Assembly: GCF_003058165.1 (NCBI RefSeq)
Contig: NZ_QBUC01000025.1
Coordinates: 1 to 52,033 of the forward strand
DNA: 52,033 nt
Source of the DNA: Paenisporosarcina sp. OV554
GTDB taxonomy: Bacteria > Bacillota > Bacilli > Bacillales_A > Planococcaceae
Direction: 5' to 3'
Both the position numbers and the translations under genes were made by a program. The first letter of the stretch is position 1, and every line of letters starts with the position of its first letter. Below are positions 37,894 to 48,752 of the stretch, in pieces. Under the pieces are notes generated by a model that was not told the origin of the DNA, did not search any database, and saw nothing but the letters and a program-made list of their open reading frames with translations.

Positions 37894-39891
37894 ATGAATC
37901 GAATATTTCGATACACCATATTTTATTTATTAATTTTCCTCGTAATTATTGGGATTTTTGGTACGTTTAACAGCGGGAAAGAACCTACCAAAGAAGTCAA
38001 TTATGGCGAGTTTCTTACTGCGTTAGAAAGTGGCAAGGTTACTGAATTTTCAATGCAACCAGATCAAGGGGTGTATGAAGTTCGAGGGAAAATGGAAGGG
38101 TATAAAAAAGACGAGGAATTCGTCACTGCCATTACTATGGATAACCCATCAGTCCTAACTGCCATCGACAAAGCGTCAAAAACGAGCGGTGTCAAAGTTT
38201 TACCAGCACCTGAAACAAGCGGATGGGTGCAATTCTTTACCGGCTTAATTCCATTCATCATTATCTTTATCCTGTTCTTCTTCTTGTTGAACCAAGCTCA
38301 GGGTGGCGGTAACCGAGTGATGAATTTCGGGAAAAGTAAAGCGAAATTATATGATAATGAAAAGAAAAAAGTTCGTTTTGAAGATGTAGCAGGAGCGGAC
38401 GAAGAGAAACAAGAACTTGTAGAAGTGGTTGAATTCTTAAAAGACCCTCGCAAATTCGATGCAATTGGTGCTCGTATTCCTAAAGGGATTCTTCTAGTTG
38501 GTCCTCCGGGTACTGGTAAAACGTTACTTGCTCGTGCTGTTGCAGGCGAATCAGGTGTTCCTTTCTTCTCTATTAGTGGTTCTGATTTCGTGGAAATGTT
38601 TGTTGGGGTTGGTGCATCTCGTGTACGTGACCTTTTCGAAAATGCCAAGAAAAATGCACCATGTATCATTTTCATCGATGAAATTGATGCAGTTGGTCGT
38701 CAACGTGGAGCAGGTCTTGGTGGTGGACACGATGAGCGTGAACAAACCTTGAACCAATTACTTGTTGAAATGGATGGTTTCGGAGCGAATGAAGGTATTA
38801 TTATCATCGCGGCAACAAACCGCCCAGATATTTTAGATCCAGCTCTTCTTCGTCCAGGACGTTTTGACCGTCAAATCACGGTTGGTCGCCCAGATGTTAA
38901 AGGTCGTGAAGCTGTCCTAAGAGTACATGCACGTAACAAACCTTTAGAAGAAGAAGTAGATTTTAAAGCAATCGCACAACGTACACCAGGATTTTCTGGT
39001 GCGGATTTAGAAAATCTTCTGAACGAAGCAGCTTTAGTTGCTGCACGTCGTAACAAGAAGAAGATTGATATGGAAGATATTGATGAAGCGACTGACCGTG
39101 TAATTGCAGGTCCTGCTAAAACGGGTAAAGTCATTTCAGCAAAAGAACGCAATATTGTTGCCTACCACGAAGCGGGACACGTAGTAATTGGATTAACTTT
39201 AGATGATGCAGAAATTGTACATAAAGTTACCATCGTTCCACGTGGTCAAGCAGGTGGATATGCAGTTATGTTACCAAAAGAAGATCGTTACTTCATGACA
39301 AAACCAGAATTACTTGATAAAATTTCTGGTTTACTTGGCGGGCGTGTAGCTGAAGATGTAGTCTTCGGTGAAGTCTCAACTGGTGCTCATAATGACTTCC
39401 AACGTGCGACGAGTATTGCTCGGAGCATGGTGACAGAATACGGAATGAGCGATAAGCTTGGACCGATGCAATTTGGTCAAGCGCAAGGCGGAAACGTCTT
39501 CTTGGGTCGTGACTTTAACTCTGAACAAAATTATTCAGATGCGATTGCTTACGAAATTGACCAAGAAATGCAAACTATGATCAAAGAGCAATACGCCCGT
39601 ACGAAAGAAATTTTGACGGAAAAACGTGAATTGCTTGAGCTAATTGCAACCACACTTCTTGAAGTAGAAACATTAGATGCTGGTCAAATTATGCACCTGA
39701 AAGAACATGGTACTTTACCTGTTCGTCCGGTTAAGGATTCTGTAACTGAAATAGTAGATGTGGAAACGGAAAAGGTTGACGAAGTAACACCAGACGTTAC
39801 AGGCGCACCAAACGACCCATCAATAGCGGATCTACCGAAGGAAGAAACAACAGTTGAACCTTCACCAGGCATTAAAGAAGATCGTAAATAA
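37894..39891 (+). CDS. ftsH: ATP-dependent zinc metalloprotease FtsH
   Basis: This 665-aa membrane AAA+ protease degrades misfolded membrane proteins and regulators. Two membrane segments (~6-25 and ~110-130) flank the extracytoplasmic domain. Walker A is GPPGTGKT (203-210), Walker [10 protein letters not shown], and the zinc site HEAGH (425-429). The C-terminal ~65 residues are an acidic, Val/Thr/Pro-rich tail. ATG 37894 follows gaggagg; the frame opens at 37879 without need. Monocistronic, with its own promoter and terminator. Confidence 0.97.
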   Translation: MNRIFRYTIFYLLIFLVIIGIFGTFNSGKEPTKEVNYGEFLTALESGKVTEFSMQPDQGVYEVRGKMEGYKKDEEFVTAITMDNPSVLTAIDKASKTSGVKVLPAPETSGWVQFFTGLIPFIIIFILFFFLLNQAQGGGNRVMNFGKSKAKLYDNEKKKVRFEDVAGADEEKQELVEVVEFLKDPRKFDAIGARIPKGILLVGPPGTGKTLLARAVAGESGVPFFSISGSDFVEMFVGVGASRVRDLFENAKKNAPCIIFIDEIDAVGRQRGAGLGGGHDEREQTLNQLLVEMDGFGANEGIIIIAATNRPDILDPALLRPGRFDRQITVGRPDVKGREAVLRVHARNKPLEEEVDFKAIAQRTPGFSGADLENLLNEAALVAARRNKKKIDMEDIDEATDRVIAGPAKTGKVISAKERNIVAYHEAGHVVIGLTLDDAEIVHKVTIVPRGQAGGYAVMLPKEDRYFMTKPELLDKISGLLGGRVAEDVVFGEVSTGAHNDFQRATSIARSMVTEYGMSDKLGPMQFGQAQGGNVFLGRDFNSEQNYSDAIAYEIDQEMQTMIKEQYARTKEILTEKRELLELIATTLLEVETLDAGQIMHLKEHGTLPVRPVKDSVTEIVDVETEKVDEVTPDVTGAPNDPSIADLPKEETTVEPSPGIKEDRK

Positions 39892-39905
39892 CGAATAATG
39901 CATAT

Positions 39906-39948
39906 AAAGCTGAGCGGCCTCCCTATGTGGAAGTCGCTCAGCTTTTTT
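39906..39948 (+). terminator. terminator after ftsH
   Basis: The stem aagctgagcg / cgctcagctt, with inner pairing, is followed by TTTTTT. Confidence 0.9.
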
Positions 39949-39963
39949 ATGCATAGATAATTA

Positions 39964-39972
39964 TGGTATGAT
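39964..39972 (+). promoter_or_regulatory. possible extended -10 of coaX
   Basis: TGgTATGAT lies ~130 nt before coaX, implying an untranslated leader of ~120 nt with no recognised riboswitch. The -35 is poor. Confidence 0.4.
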
Positions 39973-40100
39973 GACTTACAGAAAAGTATAGGTGAGAAAT
40001 ATGGCCTGATTGTTAGACACGAAAAGCGAAGTGTAGAAGGTCAAAGTAGGCAGACTGCAATACTAAAGCAATCTATTAATGGAATTTGTGAGGTACACTA

Positions 40101-40865
40101 ATGATACTCGTTTTAGATACTGGAAATACGAATATTGTGCTGGGTGTTTATCATTCAGACGAATTAATTCATCACTGGCGCATGGAAACGGATCGTTACA
40201 AAACGGAAGACGAATACGGCATGCAAGTAAAGGCGTTATTTAATCATGCCGGTATCGACTTTAGTCAAATTCATGGCATCATCATTTCGTCCGTTGTTCC
40301 GTCTATCATGTTTTCGTTGGAACGCATGTGTCAGAAATATTTTGGCCTTAAGCCACTCATAGTAGGTCCAGGTGTGAAAACGGGATTAAATATTAAATAC
40401 GAAAATCCTCGTGAAGTTGGCGCAGACCGTATTGTCAACGCAGTGGCGGCGATAGAAGAATATGGACCACCACTCATTATTGTTGATTTTGGAACGGCCA
40501 CAACCTATTGTTATATAAATGAAAAAGGCGATTATATGGGTGGCGCGATTGCTCCTGGTATTGGTATTTCAACCGAAGCTCTATTTACTAAAGCTTCTAA
40601 ATTACCTCGTATTGAATTAACCAAGCCCGAGAGTGTAGTTGGTAAAAATACAATCTCTGCCATGCAAGCCGGTATTGTTTTCGGATATGTCGGGCAAGTT
40701 GAAGGTATTGTATCTCGTATGAAAGCACAAAGTAAATTACAGCCTACTGTCATTGCGACTGGTGGGATGGCTAATTTAATTGCCGCAGAATCGACCGTAA
40801 TCGATAAAATTGACCCTTATTTAACTTTAAAAGGATTGCATTTAATATACGAACGTAACCATTAA
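40101..40865 (+). CDS. coaX: type III pantothenate kinase
   Basis: This 254-aa ASKHA-fold kinase starts coenzyme A synthesis by phosphorylating pantothenate. It has the phosphate-1 motif [12 protein letters not shown] (6-17), [20 protein letters not shown] with the catalytic region, and GGAIAPGI. Type III enzymes are not feedback-inhibited by CoA. The Shine-Dalgarno is gtgagg. hslO follows 17 bp downstream. Confidence 0.96.
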   Translation: MILVLDTGNTNIVLGVYHSDELIHHWRMETDRYKTEDEYGMQVKALFNHAGIDFSQIHGIIISSVVPSIMFSLERMCQKYFGLKPLIVGPGVKTGLNIKYENPREVGADRIVNAVAAIEEYGPPLIIVDFGTATTYCYINEKGDYMGGAIAPGIGISTEALFTKASKLPRIELTKPESVVGKNTISAMQAGIVFGYVGQVEGIVSRMKAQSKLQPTVIATGGMANLIAAESTVIDKIDPYLTLKGLHLIYERNH

Positions 40866-40882
40866 GAAAAGAGGAAACGAAA

Positions 40883-41764
40883 ATGAATGATTATTTAGTA
40901 AGAGCTTTAGCATTTGAAGGAAAAGTGAGAGCTTTTTCGGTTCGTACAACCGATACAATAAGAGAAGCACAACAACGTCACGCAACGTGGCCAACTGCAT
41001 CAGCAGCACTTGGTCGTTCGATGACAGCTGGCGTTATGATGGGGGCTATGCTTAAAGGTGAAGATAAGATAACGGTTAAAGTGGAAGGTAAAGGTCCTAT
41101 CGGTGCCATTATCGTCGATAGTAACTCAAAAGGTGAAGTACGTGGATATGTTTCACATCCTCAGACCCACTTTGAATTGAATGAGCACGGTAAGCTTGAT
41201 GTGAAACGCGCAGTTGGAACAGATGGCATGTTGACGATAGTTAAAGACCTAGGAATGAGAGACTTCTTTACGGGTTCAGTGCCACTAGTATCGGGTGAAC
41301 TAGGTGAAGACTTCACATATTACTTCGCTACATCAGAACAAGTACCTTCTTCTGTTGGGTTAGGTGTGTTAGTAAATCCGGATAATTCAATTTTGGCTTC
41401 AGGCGGTTTTATCATTCAGTTAATGCCAGGAATTGAAGATGACACGATTTCTGTTATTGAAGAAAAACTAAGTTCTATGGAGCCTGTATCTACACTGATT
41501 GCAAAGGGTTTATCCCCTGAAGAATTATTGCAAGAGGTTTTAGGTGAAGAAAATGTCCATGTACTAGATAAAATGGACGTTTCATTTGAATGTAACTGTT
41601 CGAAGGAACGATTTGGAACGGCTATTTTAGCTTTAGGTGTAAATGAAATTCAAGAAATGATTGAAGATGACGGCAAAGCAGAAGCGCAATGTCATTTCTG
41701 TATGGAAACGTATGAATATTCACAGCAAGAATTGGAATCTTATATCGATGAAATCAACTCATAA
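40883..41764 (+). CDS. hslO: Hsp33 redox-regulated chaperone
   Basis: This 293-aa chaperone is activated by oxidation. The N-terminal domain starts [20 protein letters not shown]. The C-terminal redox switch has Cys237-x-Cys239 and Cys270-x-x-Cys273, the four zinc ligands. The Shine-Dalgarno is aagagga. It overlaps the yacD start by 17 bp, forming coaX-hslO-yacD. Confidence 0.95.
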   Translation: MNDYLVRALAFEGKVRAFSVRTTDTIREAQQRHATWPTASAALGRSMTAGVMMGAMLKGEDKITVKVEGKGPIGAIIVDSNSKGEVRGYVSHPQTHFELNEHGKLDVKRAVGTDGMLTIVKDLGMRDFFTGSVPLVSGELGEDFTYYFATSEQVPSSVGLGVLVNPDNSILASGGFIIQLMPGIEDDTISVIEEKLSSMEPVSTLIAKGLSPEELLQEVLGEENVHVLDKMDVSFECNCSKERFGTAILALGVNEIQEMIEDDGKAEAQCHFCMETYEYSQQELESYIDEINS

Positions 41765-42683
41765 TAATGTAGGTGGTCGCGACGGGCGACTTACTCAGAA
41801 GAAATTGAAAACGAAACCTGTACTTATTGTTTTAGGTCTTTTATTGCTTGGAAACATGTTATGGTTTATCGCTTGGCTAGTTCCAAACGGACCAACTGGC
41901 GGCAATGAAGTTGTGGCTACAGTTGGAAAAGAGGAGATTTCCCGTGAAGACTGGATGGTCGCGATGGAAGAGCAGTATGGAAAAGAAACATTACTTGAGC
42001 TGGTAAACGCTCGAGTAATGAATACGGCTGCTAAAAAATACGAAATTAAAGTGACTGATAAAGAAATAGATTTGGAATTGTCCTTAATCAGAACTGCTCA
42101 AGACAGCACTGGTTCACAAGGTCTGTCTTTGAACAGTGATATGCACCGTCAAAAAACGCGTGCCCAATTAATACTAGATAAAGTGTTAACAAAAGACGTG
42201 GTGATTGAAGATGAGCAAATCCAAACATTTTTTGATGAAAACCAGTCCCTTTATAATATCCCTACTACATATCAAGCGAGTTTAATTGTTTTACAGACTA
42301 TATCAGACGCACAAGAGGCAGTAAATGAACTCGAAAATGGTTCTTCGTTTGATGTGTTAGCTCGTGAACGGTCAGTTGATGCTTCTTCGGCAAGTCTTGG
42401 TGGAGATATTGGATATATTTCTGAAGGTCAAGAGAATGTAGATTCTTCTGTTGTGGAAGCAGCTAGTAAACTAGAAGTAGACCAATGGAGTAGTCCAGTT
42501 GCACTATCTGAAGGTCGATACGGCGTCGTCTACTTACAGGATATTGTAGAAGGTCAAGAGTTCTCTTTTGAAGATGTGAAAGATCATATCAAACGTGAAT
42601 TGGCTTTGGAACAACTACCACAATCCGTTTCCCCAGAAGCGTTTTGGAAAGAATTTGACACCGAATGGTTTTATGGCGAATAA
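41748..42683 (+). CDS. yacD: membrane-anchored peptidyl-prolyl isomerase, PrsA/PpiC-like (YacD)
   Basis: This ~311-aa protein has a short basic N-terminus, one membrane segment (residues ~24-45), a SurA-like N-domain and a parvulin (PpiC) domain (~175-275: YQASLIVL..., [21 protein letters not shown]). It is an extracytoplasmic foldase resembling B. subtilis YacD. No lipobox Cys is present, unlike PrsA. ATG 41748 is the best in-frame start but has only a weak Shine-Dalgarno and overlaps hslO; a TTG at 41802 is a less likely alternative. Confidence 0.85.
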   Translation: MKSTHNNVGGRDGRLTQKKLKTKPVLIVLGLLLLGNMLWFIAWLVPNGPTGGNEVVATVGKEEISREDWMVAMEEQYGKETLLELVNARVMNTAAKKYEIKVTDKEIDLELSLIRTAQDSTGSQGLSLNSDMHRQKTRAQLILDKVLTKDVVIEDEQIQTFFDENQSLYNIPTTYQASLIVLQTISDAQEAVNELENGSSFDVLARERSVDASSASLGGDIGYISEGQENVDSSVVEAASKLEVDQWSSPVALSEGRYGVVYLQDIVEGQEFSFEDVKDHIKRELALEQLPQSVSPEAFWKEFDTEWFYGE

Positions 42684-42687
42684 GATC

Positions 42688-42775
42688 GAAATGCTGAAAG
42701 CGCCACTCTAGCTCGACTTCACGGTGGTTTCCTTTGCCTACGAGTAACCGTTACGCAATCTTCTGGAATAGACAT
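42688..42775 (-). repeat. dispersed intergenic repeat, copy C (inverted, short)
   Basis: On the minus strand this block reads cggttactcgt, then gcaaaggaaa, ccaccgt and agtcgagctagagtgg. These occur in the same order in copy A (12896-12964). It lies directly after yacD. Only the central part of the repeat is present. Confidence 0.6.
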
Positions 42776-42812
42776 AAAAGGGCTTAAAGTTACGTATTAT
42801 AACGATATAACC

Positions 42813-42848
42813 AAGCAGTTTTCTGATTCGTTCAGGTGGCTGCTTTTT
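42813..42848 (+). terminator. terminator before cysK
   Basis: The stem aagcag/ctgctt with inner ctga/tcag and TTTTT ends the coaX-hslO-yacD unit. An aattggt/accaatt inverted pair follows at 42868-42901, upstream of cysK. Confidence 0.6.
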
Positions 42849-42928
42849 GTTTGCGAAAAGTCAGAAAAATTGGTAGGATTAAGAAGATAATAAAACCAAT
42901 TGAACTACTAGGTATTAGGAGTGAGAAA

Positions 42929-43852
42929 ATGACAAGAGTAGGTAATTCAGTAGCAGATTTAGTAGGTAAAACCCCGATTGTTAAATTAAACAGACTTACA
43001 GGACCTGAAGACGCAGAGGTATATTTGAAGTTAGAATTCTTCAACCCCAGTAGTAGTGTGAAAGATCGTATTGCTCTTTCAATGGTTGAAGCGGCAGAAC
43101 GTGATGGAAAGTTAAAACAAGGTGATACGATTATTGAACCAACAAGTGGTAACACAGGAATAGGTCTCGCTATGATTGCTGCAGCTAAAGGGTATAAATC
43201 GGTACTTGTTATGCCTGAAACAATGAGCATGGAGCGACGTAATTTATTGCGTGCATACGGTGCTGACTTAGTGTTAACTCCAGGACCTGACGGAATGAAG
43301 GGTGCAATTGCAAAAGCAACTGAATTAGCAGAAGAAAACGGCTGGTATATGCCTCAACAATTTAATAACTTAGCAAATCCAGAAGTACATCGTTTAACGA
43401 CTGGTCCTGAAATTGTAGAAGCGATGGATCAACTAGATGCTTTTGTTTCAGGTATTGGTACAGGTGGAACAATCACTGGTGCTGGTGAAGTATTGAAAAA
43501 GAACTTCCCGGGAATTGAAATTGTGGCAGTTGAGCCAAAAGATTCAGCAATTTTATCGGGTGGTCAACCAGGACCTCATAAAATCCAAGGAATTGGTGCC
43601 GGTTTCGTTCCTGAAGTGTTGGATACTGAAATTTATGACAGCATTATTCAAGTGTCAAATGAAGATGCGTATGAAACAGCGCGAAAAGTAGCGCGAGAAG
43701 AAGGAATTCTTGGTGGTGTCTCATCAGGAGCCGCTGTGCATGCGGCGTTAGAAGTAGCACGTAGACTTGGTAAAGGCAAAAAAGTTTTAGCTATTCTTCC
43801 TTCGAATGGAGAACGCTATTTAAGTACACCACTGTATCAATTTGAAGACTAA
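42929..43852 (+). CDS. cysK: cysteine synthase A (O-acetylserine sulfhydrylase)
   Basis: This 307-aa PLP enzyme makes cysteine from O-acetylserine and sulfide. The PLP lysine is Lys45 in SSSVKDR. TSGNTG binds the substrate carboxylate and [10 protein letters not shown] the cofactor phosphate. ATG 42929 is preceded by taggagtga; the frame is open to 42836 but that extension is not homologous to family members. It ends in a terminator and stands between yacD and pabB as in B. subtilis. I cannot identify a CymR site. Confidence 0.96.
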   Translation: MTRVGNSVADLVGKTPIVKLNRLTGPEDAEVYLKLEFFNPSSSVKDRIALSMVEAAERDGKLKQGDTIIEPTSGNTGIGLAMIAAAKGYKSVLVMPETMSMERRNLLRAYGADLVLTPGPDGMKGAIAKATELAEENGWYMPQQFNNLANPEVHRLTTGPEIVEAMDQLDAFVSGIGTGGTITGAGEVLKKNFPGIEIVAVEPKDSAILSGGQPGPHKIQGIGAGFVPEVLDTEIYDSIIQVSNEDAYETARKVAREEGILGGVSSGAAVHAALEVARRLGKGKKVLAILPSNGERYLSTPLYQFED

Positions 43853-43863
43853 TAGTAATAGAT

Positions 43864-43894
43864 AAAGAGGGAGCGGAGACGTTCTCTCTTTTTT
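43864..43894 (+). terminator. terminator after cysK
   Basis: The stem aaagaggga / tctctcttt and T-run. Confidence 0.75.
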
Positions 43895-43960
43895 GTGGCG
43901 TTTAACTAGTGATTCGCGATAAGATGAAAGCGATACTTGTTATTCAGGGGGAGAATGGAC

Positions 43961-45379
43961 ATGCAGGATGTTCAATTACATACAGCAACAATGTCACTAA
44001 ATAAAGATGATTTTTATTATGCTTATAAAGAGCTCACACAAACTGAGTCTCACCATATTTTGATGGAAAGTGGACGCGGAGGGCAATTTAGTGTGGCAGC
44101 ATGGAATCCATTAGCCGTTATAGAATCAACTGAAAGTGGTTTACTGATAAAGTGGCGTGATGGGAAAGTGGAAGAAAGACACGGAGAAGCTCTGCAATTA
44201 GTCGAAAAGCTAGTAGAAGAATATCAATTTGCACATATCGCTGATTTGCCAGATTTTCAAGGTGGTGCAGCAGGGTTCATTACATACGACTATGCTCGAC
44301 AAATTGAAGCGTTGCCAAATGGCACGGAAGATGATTTACATATTCCAGACTTGTACTTCTACTTGCTGGATCAATGGGCGGTTTTAGATATTGAGAAAGA
44401 AGAAGTGCATGTTATGCATATTTCGACTGTGGATGTTGATTTGCAAGCAGAAAGTGAAAAATGGAGACAAGCGGCTAAAAAAGGTTTAGCGGCTCGAGTG
44501 TTTATTGCGGGTGGAGCGACAGAAGTACTTGACGACCAGACGGAACTTCATGTCTCTATGACTGGAGACGTTTTTGAAGAAGCAGTGCGTAGTATCCAGG
44601 CGTATATTAGCCAAGGCGATGTGTTCCAAGTAAACTTGTCTGTTCGTCAATCGAAGGCGCTAAGCGTATCTCCCGTAACATATTATGAGGCGTTACGTTC
44701 GTTTAATCCTTCGCCGTACATGGCATTTATTCAATCGCCCGAGTTTGCAGTTGTATCAGGATCGCCAGAGTTATTGGTGAAGAAAAAAGGCGATGAACTA
44801 TCAACTCGGCCAATCGCAGGAACGCGTCCTCGTGGGAAAAATGAAAATGAAGATGAGCTACTAGCAAAAGAATTAATTGATAACGAAAAAGAACGTGCTG
44901 AACATGTCATGTTAGTTGATTTAGAACGCAATGATTTAGGGCGTGTCTCGGCATATGGTTCTGTTGAAGTAAACGAGTTCATGGTTATCGAAAAATATTC
45001 GCACGTGATGCATATTGTTTCTAACGTAAGAGGAACACTAGCTGAAAACACATCTAATGCTGAAGTCCTTCGCGCGGTATTCCCTGGAGGAACCATTACG
45101 GGAGCACCTAAAATCAGGACAATGGAAATTATTGAAGAACTTGAACCCGTCAGACGCGGTTTATATACAGGTTCTATCGGTTGGCTCGGTTACACAGGTG
45201 ACTTGGAATTCAATATCGTCATTCGCACAGCGTTTGTGCAAGATGGTATGGCTCATATTCAAGCAGGAGCCGGTATTGTTATTGACTCGAGTCCAGCAAA
45301 TGAGTACATCGAATCTTTAAACAAAGCAAAAGCACTGTGGCAAGCAAAAGCAATGGCGGAGGGAGTGGGGAAAAAATGA
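43961..45379 (+). CDS. pabB: aminodeoxychorismate synthase component I
   Basis: This ~472-aa enzyme converts chorismate and ammonia to 4-amino-4-deoxychorismate for folate. The N-terminal anthranilate-synthase-I-like domain includes LMESGRGG and the C-terminal chorismate-binding domain has [28 protein letters not shown] and [12 protein letters not shown] 43961 gives the best distance from cagggggag; ATG 43955 is also possible. The stop overlaps pabA by 4 bp. First gene of the folate operon. Confidence 0.94.
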   Translation: MQDVQLHTATMSLNKDDFYYAYKELTQTESHHILMESGRGGQFSVAAWNPLAVIESTESGLLIKWRDGKVEERHGEALQLVEKLVEEYQFAHIADLPDFQGGAAGFITYDYARQIEALPNGTEDDLHIPDLYFYLLDQWAVLDIEKEEVHVMHISTVDVDLQAESEKWRQAAKKGLAARVFIAGGATEVLDDQTELHVSMTGDVFEEAVRSIQAYISQGDVFQVNLSVRQSKALSVSPVTYYEALRSFNPSPYMAFIQSPEFAVVSGSPELLVKKKGDELSTRPIAGTRPRGKNENEDELLAKELIDNEKERAEHVMLVDLERNDLGRVSAYGSVEVNEFMVIEKYSHVMHIVSNVRGTLAENTSNAEVLRAVFPGGTITGAPKIRTMEIIEELEPVRRGLYTGSIGWLGYTGDLEFNIVIRTAFVQDGMAHIQAGAGIVIDSSPANEYIESLNKAKALWQAKAMAEGVGKK

Positions 45380-45969
45380 TTTTAATGATCGATAACTACG
45401 ATTCATTTACCTATAACTTAGTTCAATATTTTGGCGAACTTGGAAAAGAGTTAATCGTTAAACGTAATGATGAATTGACGATTGCTGATATTGAATCGTT
45501 AAAACCTGAAATGATTGTTGTTTCTCCAGGACCTTGTACGCCAAATGATGCAGGCGTCAGCCTAAATGTCATTACGCACTTTTCTGGAAAGATTCCAATT
45601 TTCGGAGTGTGTCTAGGGCATCAATCGATTGGACAAGCATTCGGTGGAAATGTCATTCGAGCGGAGCGCTTAATGCATGGCAAAACTTCACCTGTTCATC
45701 ACGATGGAAAAGGTGTTAATACCGGAATGCCAAATCCATTTCAAGCAACGCGTTATCATTCATTAATTGTTGAAAAAGAATCATTTCCCGATTGTTTAGA
45801 AGTGACTTCTTGGACGGCGGAAGGCGAAATTATGGGCCTTCGTCATCGCGAATTTGCCATTGAAGGCGTTCAGTATCATCCTGAATCAATCATGACTGAA
45901 GAAGGTAAACAATTGCTGCGGAATTTCATTCACACCTATTGCCAGCCGGCTAAGAAGCAGGAAGTGTAA
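45376..45969 (+). CDS. pabA: aminodeoxychorismate/anthranilate synthase component II (glutamine amidotransferase)
   Basis: This 197-aa class I glutamine amidotransferase supplies ammonia to PabB. The triad is Cys79 (GVCLGHQ), His168 and Glu170 (QYHPES). As in B. subtilis, it may be amphibolic and also serve tryptophan synthesis; no separate trpG is visible in this window. ATG 45376 begins the conserved [18 protein letters not shown], with gggagtgggg upstream. The next start overlaps its stop by one base. Confidence 0.95.
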   Translation: MILMIDNYDSFTYNLVQYFGELGKELIVKRNDELTIADIESLKPEMIVVSPGPCTPNDAGVSLNVITHFSGKIPIFGVCLGHQSIGQAFGGNVIRAERLMHGKTSPVHHDGKGVNTGMPNPFQATRYHSLIVEKESFPDCLEVTSWTAEGEIMGLRHREFAIEGVQYHPESIMTEEGKQLLRNFIHTYCQPAKKQEV

Positions 45970-46820
45970 TGTGGGCTTGGATGAATGGGGAGTTTGTTAA
46001 GGCAGATGAGTTGCGTATTTCTCCTTTTGACCACGGTTTTTTATATGGTTTAGGTTTTTTCGAAACATTCCGTACATATGAAGGAGAGCCTTTCTTACTT
46101 GAAGACCATATAGAACGGTTGCGTAAGGCGCTCGATGAATTTCGAATTGAACTCGAATTAGATTTAGAGATGTTGAAAGCTATCATACTTGAGCTAAATG
46201 CAAGAAGTGGCGGGAAAGACGGTTATTTTAGACTGAATGTATCTGCTGGCGAGCATGAAATTGGTTTAGCTCCTTCTGTTTATGAAAAACCGTCAGTCAT
46301 TTTGTTTAGAAAAAACTTGCCGCCTTTTATACGTGGCAAAGAAAAATCAGCCGTATGGTTAAAAACTCGACGCAATACACCAGAAAGCGAACATCGATAT
46401 AAATCTCACCATTATGCAAATAATGTTCTGGCGCGCTTAGAATTACCATCTCTTGCAGAACAAGAAGGCTTTTTTTTAACAGGTGAAGGGCATGTAGCAG
46501 AAGGTATTACATCAAATGTGTTTTGGGTGAAAGACAGTGTATTGTATACTCCTGCTCTAGAAACAGGAATTTTAGCTGGAATTACACGTAATTGGGTGAT
46601 TAAGACAGCGGAATCACTTGGGATTAATGTGGAAGAAGGTTTATTTACTCCTGGAAAGCTTGAAGAGGCTGATGAAGTTTTTGTGACGAATGCTGTACAA
46701 GAGTTGGTGCCCATTCATCAACTTGGGACGAATCTGTTTGACGGAAAGAATGGATTAATTTACAGGAAGTTACACGATCACTATAAGGATCATGTGGAAC
46801 AGACAAGCAAGGAGCGATAA
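45969..46820 (+). CDS. pabC: aminodeoxychorismate lyase
   Basis: This 283-aa fold-type IV PLP enzyme splits aminodeoxychorismate to p-aminobenzoate and pyruvate. It has the N-terminal FDHGFLYGLGFFET motif, the PLP lysine Lys145 (RYKSHHYANN) and EGITSNVFWV. Distinction from D-amino acid or branched-chain aminotransferases rests on operon position. The start overlaps pabA (TAATG), as does its own stop with folP. Confidence 0.92.
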   Translation: MWAWMNGEFVKADELRISPFDHGFLYGLGFFETFRTYEGEPFLLEDHIERLRKALDEFRIELELDLEMLKAIILELNARSGGKDGYFRLNVSAGEHEIGLAPSVYEKPSVILFRKNLPPFIRGKEKSAVWLKTRRNTPESEHRYKSHHYANNVLARLELPSLAEQEGFFLTGEGHVAEGITSNVFWVKDSVLYTPALETGILAGITRNWVIKTAESLGINVEEGLFTPGKLEEADEVFVTNAVQELVPIHQLGTNLFDGKNGLIYRKLHDHYKDHVEQTSKER

Positions 46821-47674
46821 TGGTGAATTTAATCCACTATACAAAACCGTTCGAAGTGAATGGAACGGTTTTTGATTTTCATAAAGAAACAATTGTTATG
46901 GGGATATTGAATGTAACACCAGACTCATTCTCAGATGGTGGACGATTCGATGCTGTAGAAGCGGCAATTAATCATGCAAAGAAAATGGTTGCTGAAGGTG
47001 CGAAAATTATTGATGTCGGTGGTGAATCAACACGACCAGGTCATGCGGCCGTAAGTCTTGAAGAAGAACTCTCTCGTGTCATTCCCGTTATACATGCATT
47101 ATCTAGGGAACTCGATGTGGCTATATCAATTGATACATATAAAGCAAAAGTGGCGGAAGCTGCCATACAAGCAGGTGCTCATATCATTAATGATGTATGG
47201 GGTGCTAAACGTGAACCTGCGATTGCGGAAGTGGCGGCAAGACTCGGTGTGCCTATTTTATTGATGCATAATCGTGATAATACCAACTATACTGATTTCT
47301 GGCCGGACGTACGTAAGGATCTAGAAGAAAGTGTTCAAATTGCCAAAGCTGCAGGAGTTCCAAGCCATCATATTTGGCTAGATCCAGGCATTGGATTTGC
47401 TAAAACTACGCAACAAAATATTTTGATGATGCAACATTTACAGGATCTTGTGGAGATGGGCTACCCAGTGTTACTAGCAACATCTCGCAAAACGATGGTT
47501 GGCAAAGTCTTAAATCTGCCAATTGAAGAACGTCTTGAAGGAACAGCAGCAACGGTATCCTTTGGTATCATGAATGGATGTCACATGGTGCGAGTGCATG
47601 ACGTGAAAGAAATTGTTCGCACTGTGCGCATGATGGATGTATTGATTGATAAACAACCATATATAGAAAGTTAA
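46820..47674 (+). CDS. folP: dihydropteroate synthase
   Basis: This 284-aa TIM-barrel enzyme joins p-aminobenzoate to dihydropterin pyrophosphate and is the sulfonamide target. Signature 1 is MGILNVTPDSFSDGG and signature 2 is GAKIIDVGGESTRPG; LLATSRKTMVG is near the C-terminus. An aaggag Shine-Dalgarno lies 5 nt before ATG, which overlaps the pabC stop. GTG 46823 is an alternative start. Confidence 0.96.
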   Translation: MVNLIHYTKPFEVNGTVFDFHKETIVMGILNVTPDSFSDGGRFDAVEAAINHAKKMVAEGAKIIDVGGESTRPGHAAVSLEEELSRVIPVIHALSRELDVAISIDTYKAKVAEAAIQAGAHIINDVWGAKREPAIAEVAARLGVPILLMHNRDNTNYTDFWPDVRKDLEESVQIAKAAGVPSHHIWLDPGIGFAKTTQQNILMMQHLQDLVEMGYPVLLATSRKTMVGKVLNLPIEERLEGTAATVSFGIMNGCHMVRVHDVKEIVRTVRMMDVLIDKQPYIES

Positions 47675-47688
47675 GAGGGGCGAAGTAA

Positions 47689-48057
47689 ATGGATTATATT
47701 CATGTGAATGACATGGAATTTTGGGGAAATCATGGTGTGTTGGCTGAAGAAACGAGACTCGGGCAACGCTTCCGTGTAACACTTTCTCTAGCTGTTGATT
47801 TACAAGAAGCCGGTCAAACAGATAATTTAGACAAAACGGTAAACTATGCAGAAGCATTTTTCATTTGTCAAAATATTGTTGAAGGTGAACCTGTTAAGTT
47901 AGTAGAGACTGTGGCAGAGCGAATTGCAACAGAAATATTAACGACATTCAAAGATCGCGTAAAAGGGTGTAAAGTAATCGTAATTAAACCTGACCCTCCA
48001 ATTCCTGGTCATTATCGTTCGGTATCCGTTGAAATTACGAGAGGCGAATATGTATGA
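47689..48057 (+). CDS. folB: dihydroneopterin aldolase
   Basis: This 122-aa enzyme converts dihydroneopterin to 6-hydroxymethyl-dihydropterin. It has the family start MDYIHVNDMEFWGNHGVLAEET and the catalytic Glu/Lys region (VKLVETVAERIA, VIVIKPDPPIPGHY). The Shine-Dalgarno is gagggg. It overlaps folK by 4 bp. Confidence 0.95.
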   Translation: MDYIHVNDMEFWGNHGVLAEETRLGQRFRVTLSLAVDLQEAGQTDNLDKTVNYAEAFFICQNIVEGEPVKLVETVAERIATEILTTFKDRVKGCKVIVIKPDPPIPGHYRSVSVEITRGEYV

Positions 48058-48572
48058 ATACCGCATACCTATCGTTAGGTTCGAATCTTGGAAATCGGTT
48101 TGACATGTTACAAGATGCGGTTCTCATGTTGCAAGAACAACCTGAATTAACAGTAACTCAGGTTTCGTCTGTTTATGAAACCGATCCTGTAGGATATACT
48201 GAACAAGCAACTTTTTTAAATATAGTTGTCGAAATAAAGAGTGATTTATCTGCAGAAAAAATCCTTTTAATTTGCTTGGAAACTGAGCAGACTCTAGGGC
48301 GTATTCGCGAATTTCGCTGGGGACCAAGATGTATAGACCTTGACATTTTGCTCTATAATGATAAAAATATAGTGTCAGAGAAACTGACTGTCCCTCATCC
48401 GCGAATGCATGAGCGAGGGTTCGTTCTCGTACCGTTAATGGAATTGGTGCCTGAGGGTGTTCATCCAGTAACGGGTGTGTCTTTGCGCGAGTATGCAAGA
48501 GGACTGAAAGAAGGCGTTCACGTATGGAAAACAATCGATGGGGTAGACGCATTCGTGCGTTTAGAAAGCTAA
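48054..48572 (+). CDS. folK: 2-amino-4-hydroxy-6-hydroxymethyldihydropteridine pyrophosphokinase
   Basis: This 172-aa HPPK activates the pterin for FolP. It shows AYLSLGSNLGNR at the start, VSSVYETDPVGYTEQATFLN, and the catalytic RWGPRCIDLDILLY. The start overlaps folB by 4 bp, and its last 49 bp overlap yazB in another frame, an arrangement also found in B. subtilis. Confidence 0.95.
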   Translation: MNTAYLSLGSNLGNRFDMLQDAVLMLQEQPELTVTQVSSVYETDPVGYTEQATFLNIVVEIKSDLSAEKILLICLETEQTLGRIREFRWGPRCIDLDILLYNDKNIVSEKLTVPHPRMHERGFVLVPLMELVPEGVHPVTGVSLREYARGLKEGVHVWKTIDGVDAFVRLES

Positions 48573-48736
48573 AAGCGATGAAGCAACTCGACTTTGCCCA
48601 TAAAATCGGCATGTCAACATCGGTATTAGGTCAAATCGAGCGTGGAACTCGAGTACCAACAATAGAACAATTAGATAATATGGCATCCGTGCTGCATATA
48701 GAGGTAGAAGAGTTAATGGGTGAAACGAATTCATAA
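48524..48736 (+). CDS. yazB: small XRE-family DNA-binding protein (YazB)
   Basis: This 70-aa protein is a single Cro/CI-type helix-turn-helix domain (IRAFRKLKAMKQLDFAHKIGMSTSVLGQIERGTRVPTIEQL). Targets are unknown. ATG 48524 lies inside the end of folK (49-bp overlap); the conserved WGRRIRAFRK start supports this. It may autoregulate the folate operon, but no operator is evident. Confidence 0.88.
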   Translation: MENNRWGRRIRAFRKLKAMKQLDFAHKIGMSTSVLGQIERGTRVPTIEQLDNMASVLHIEVEELMGETNS

Positions 48737-48752
48737 GAAAGGAGGGTGAACA

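Noticed and set aside
48124-48612. 162-codon minus-strand ORF opposite folK
   Set aside because: It is complementary to a well-conserved folate gene, lacks a Shine-Dalgarno and has no recognisable motif.
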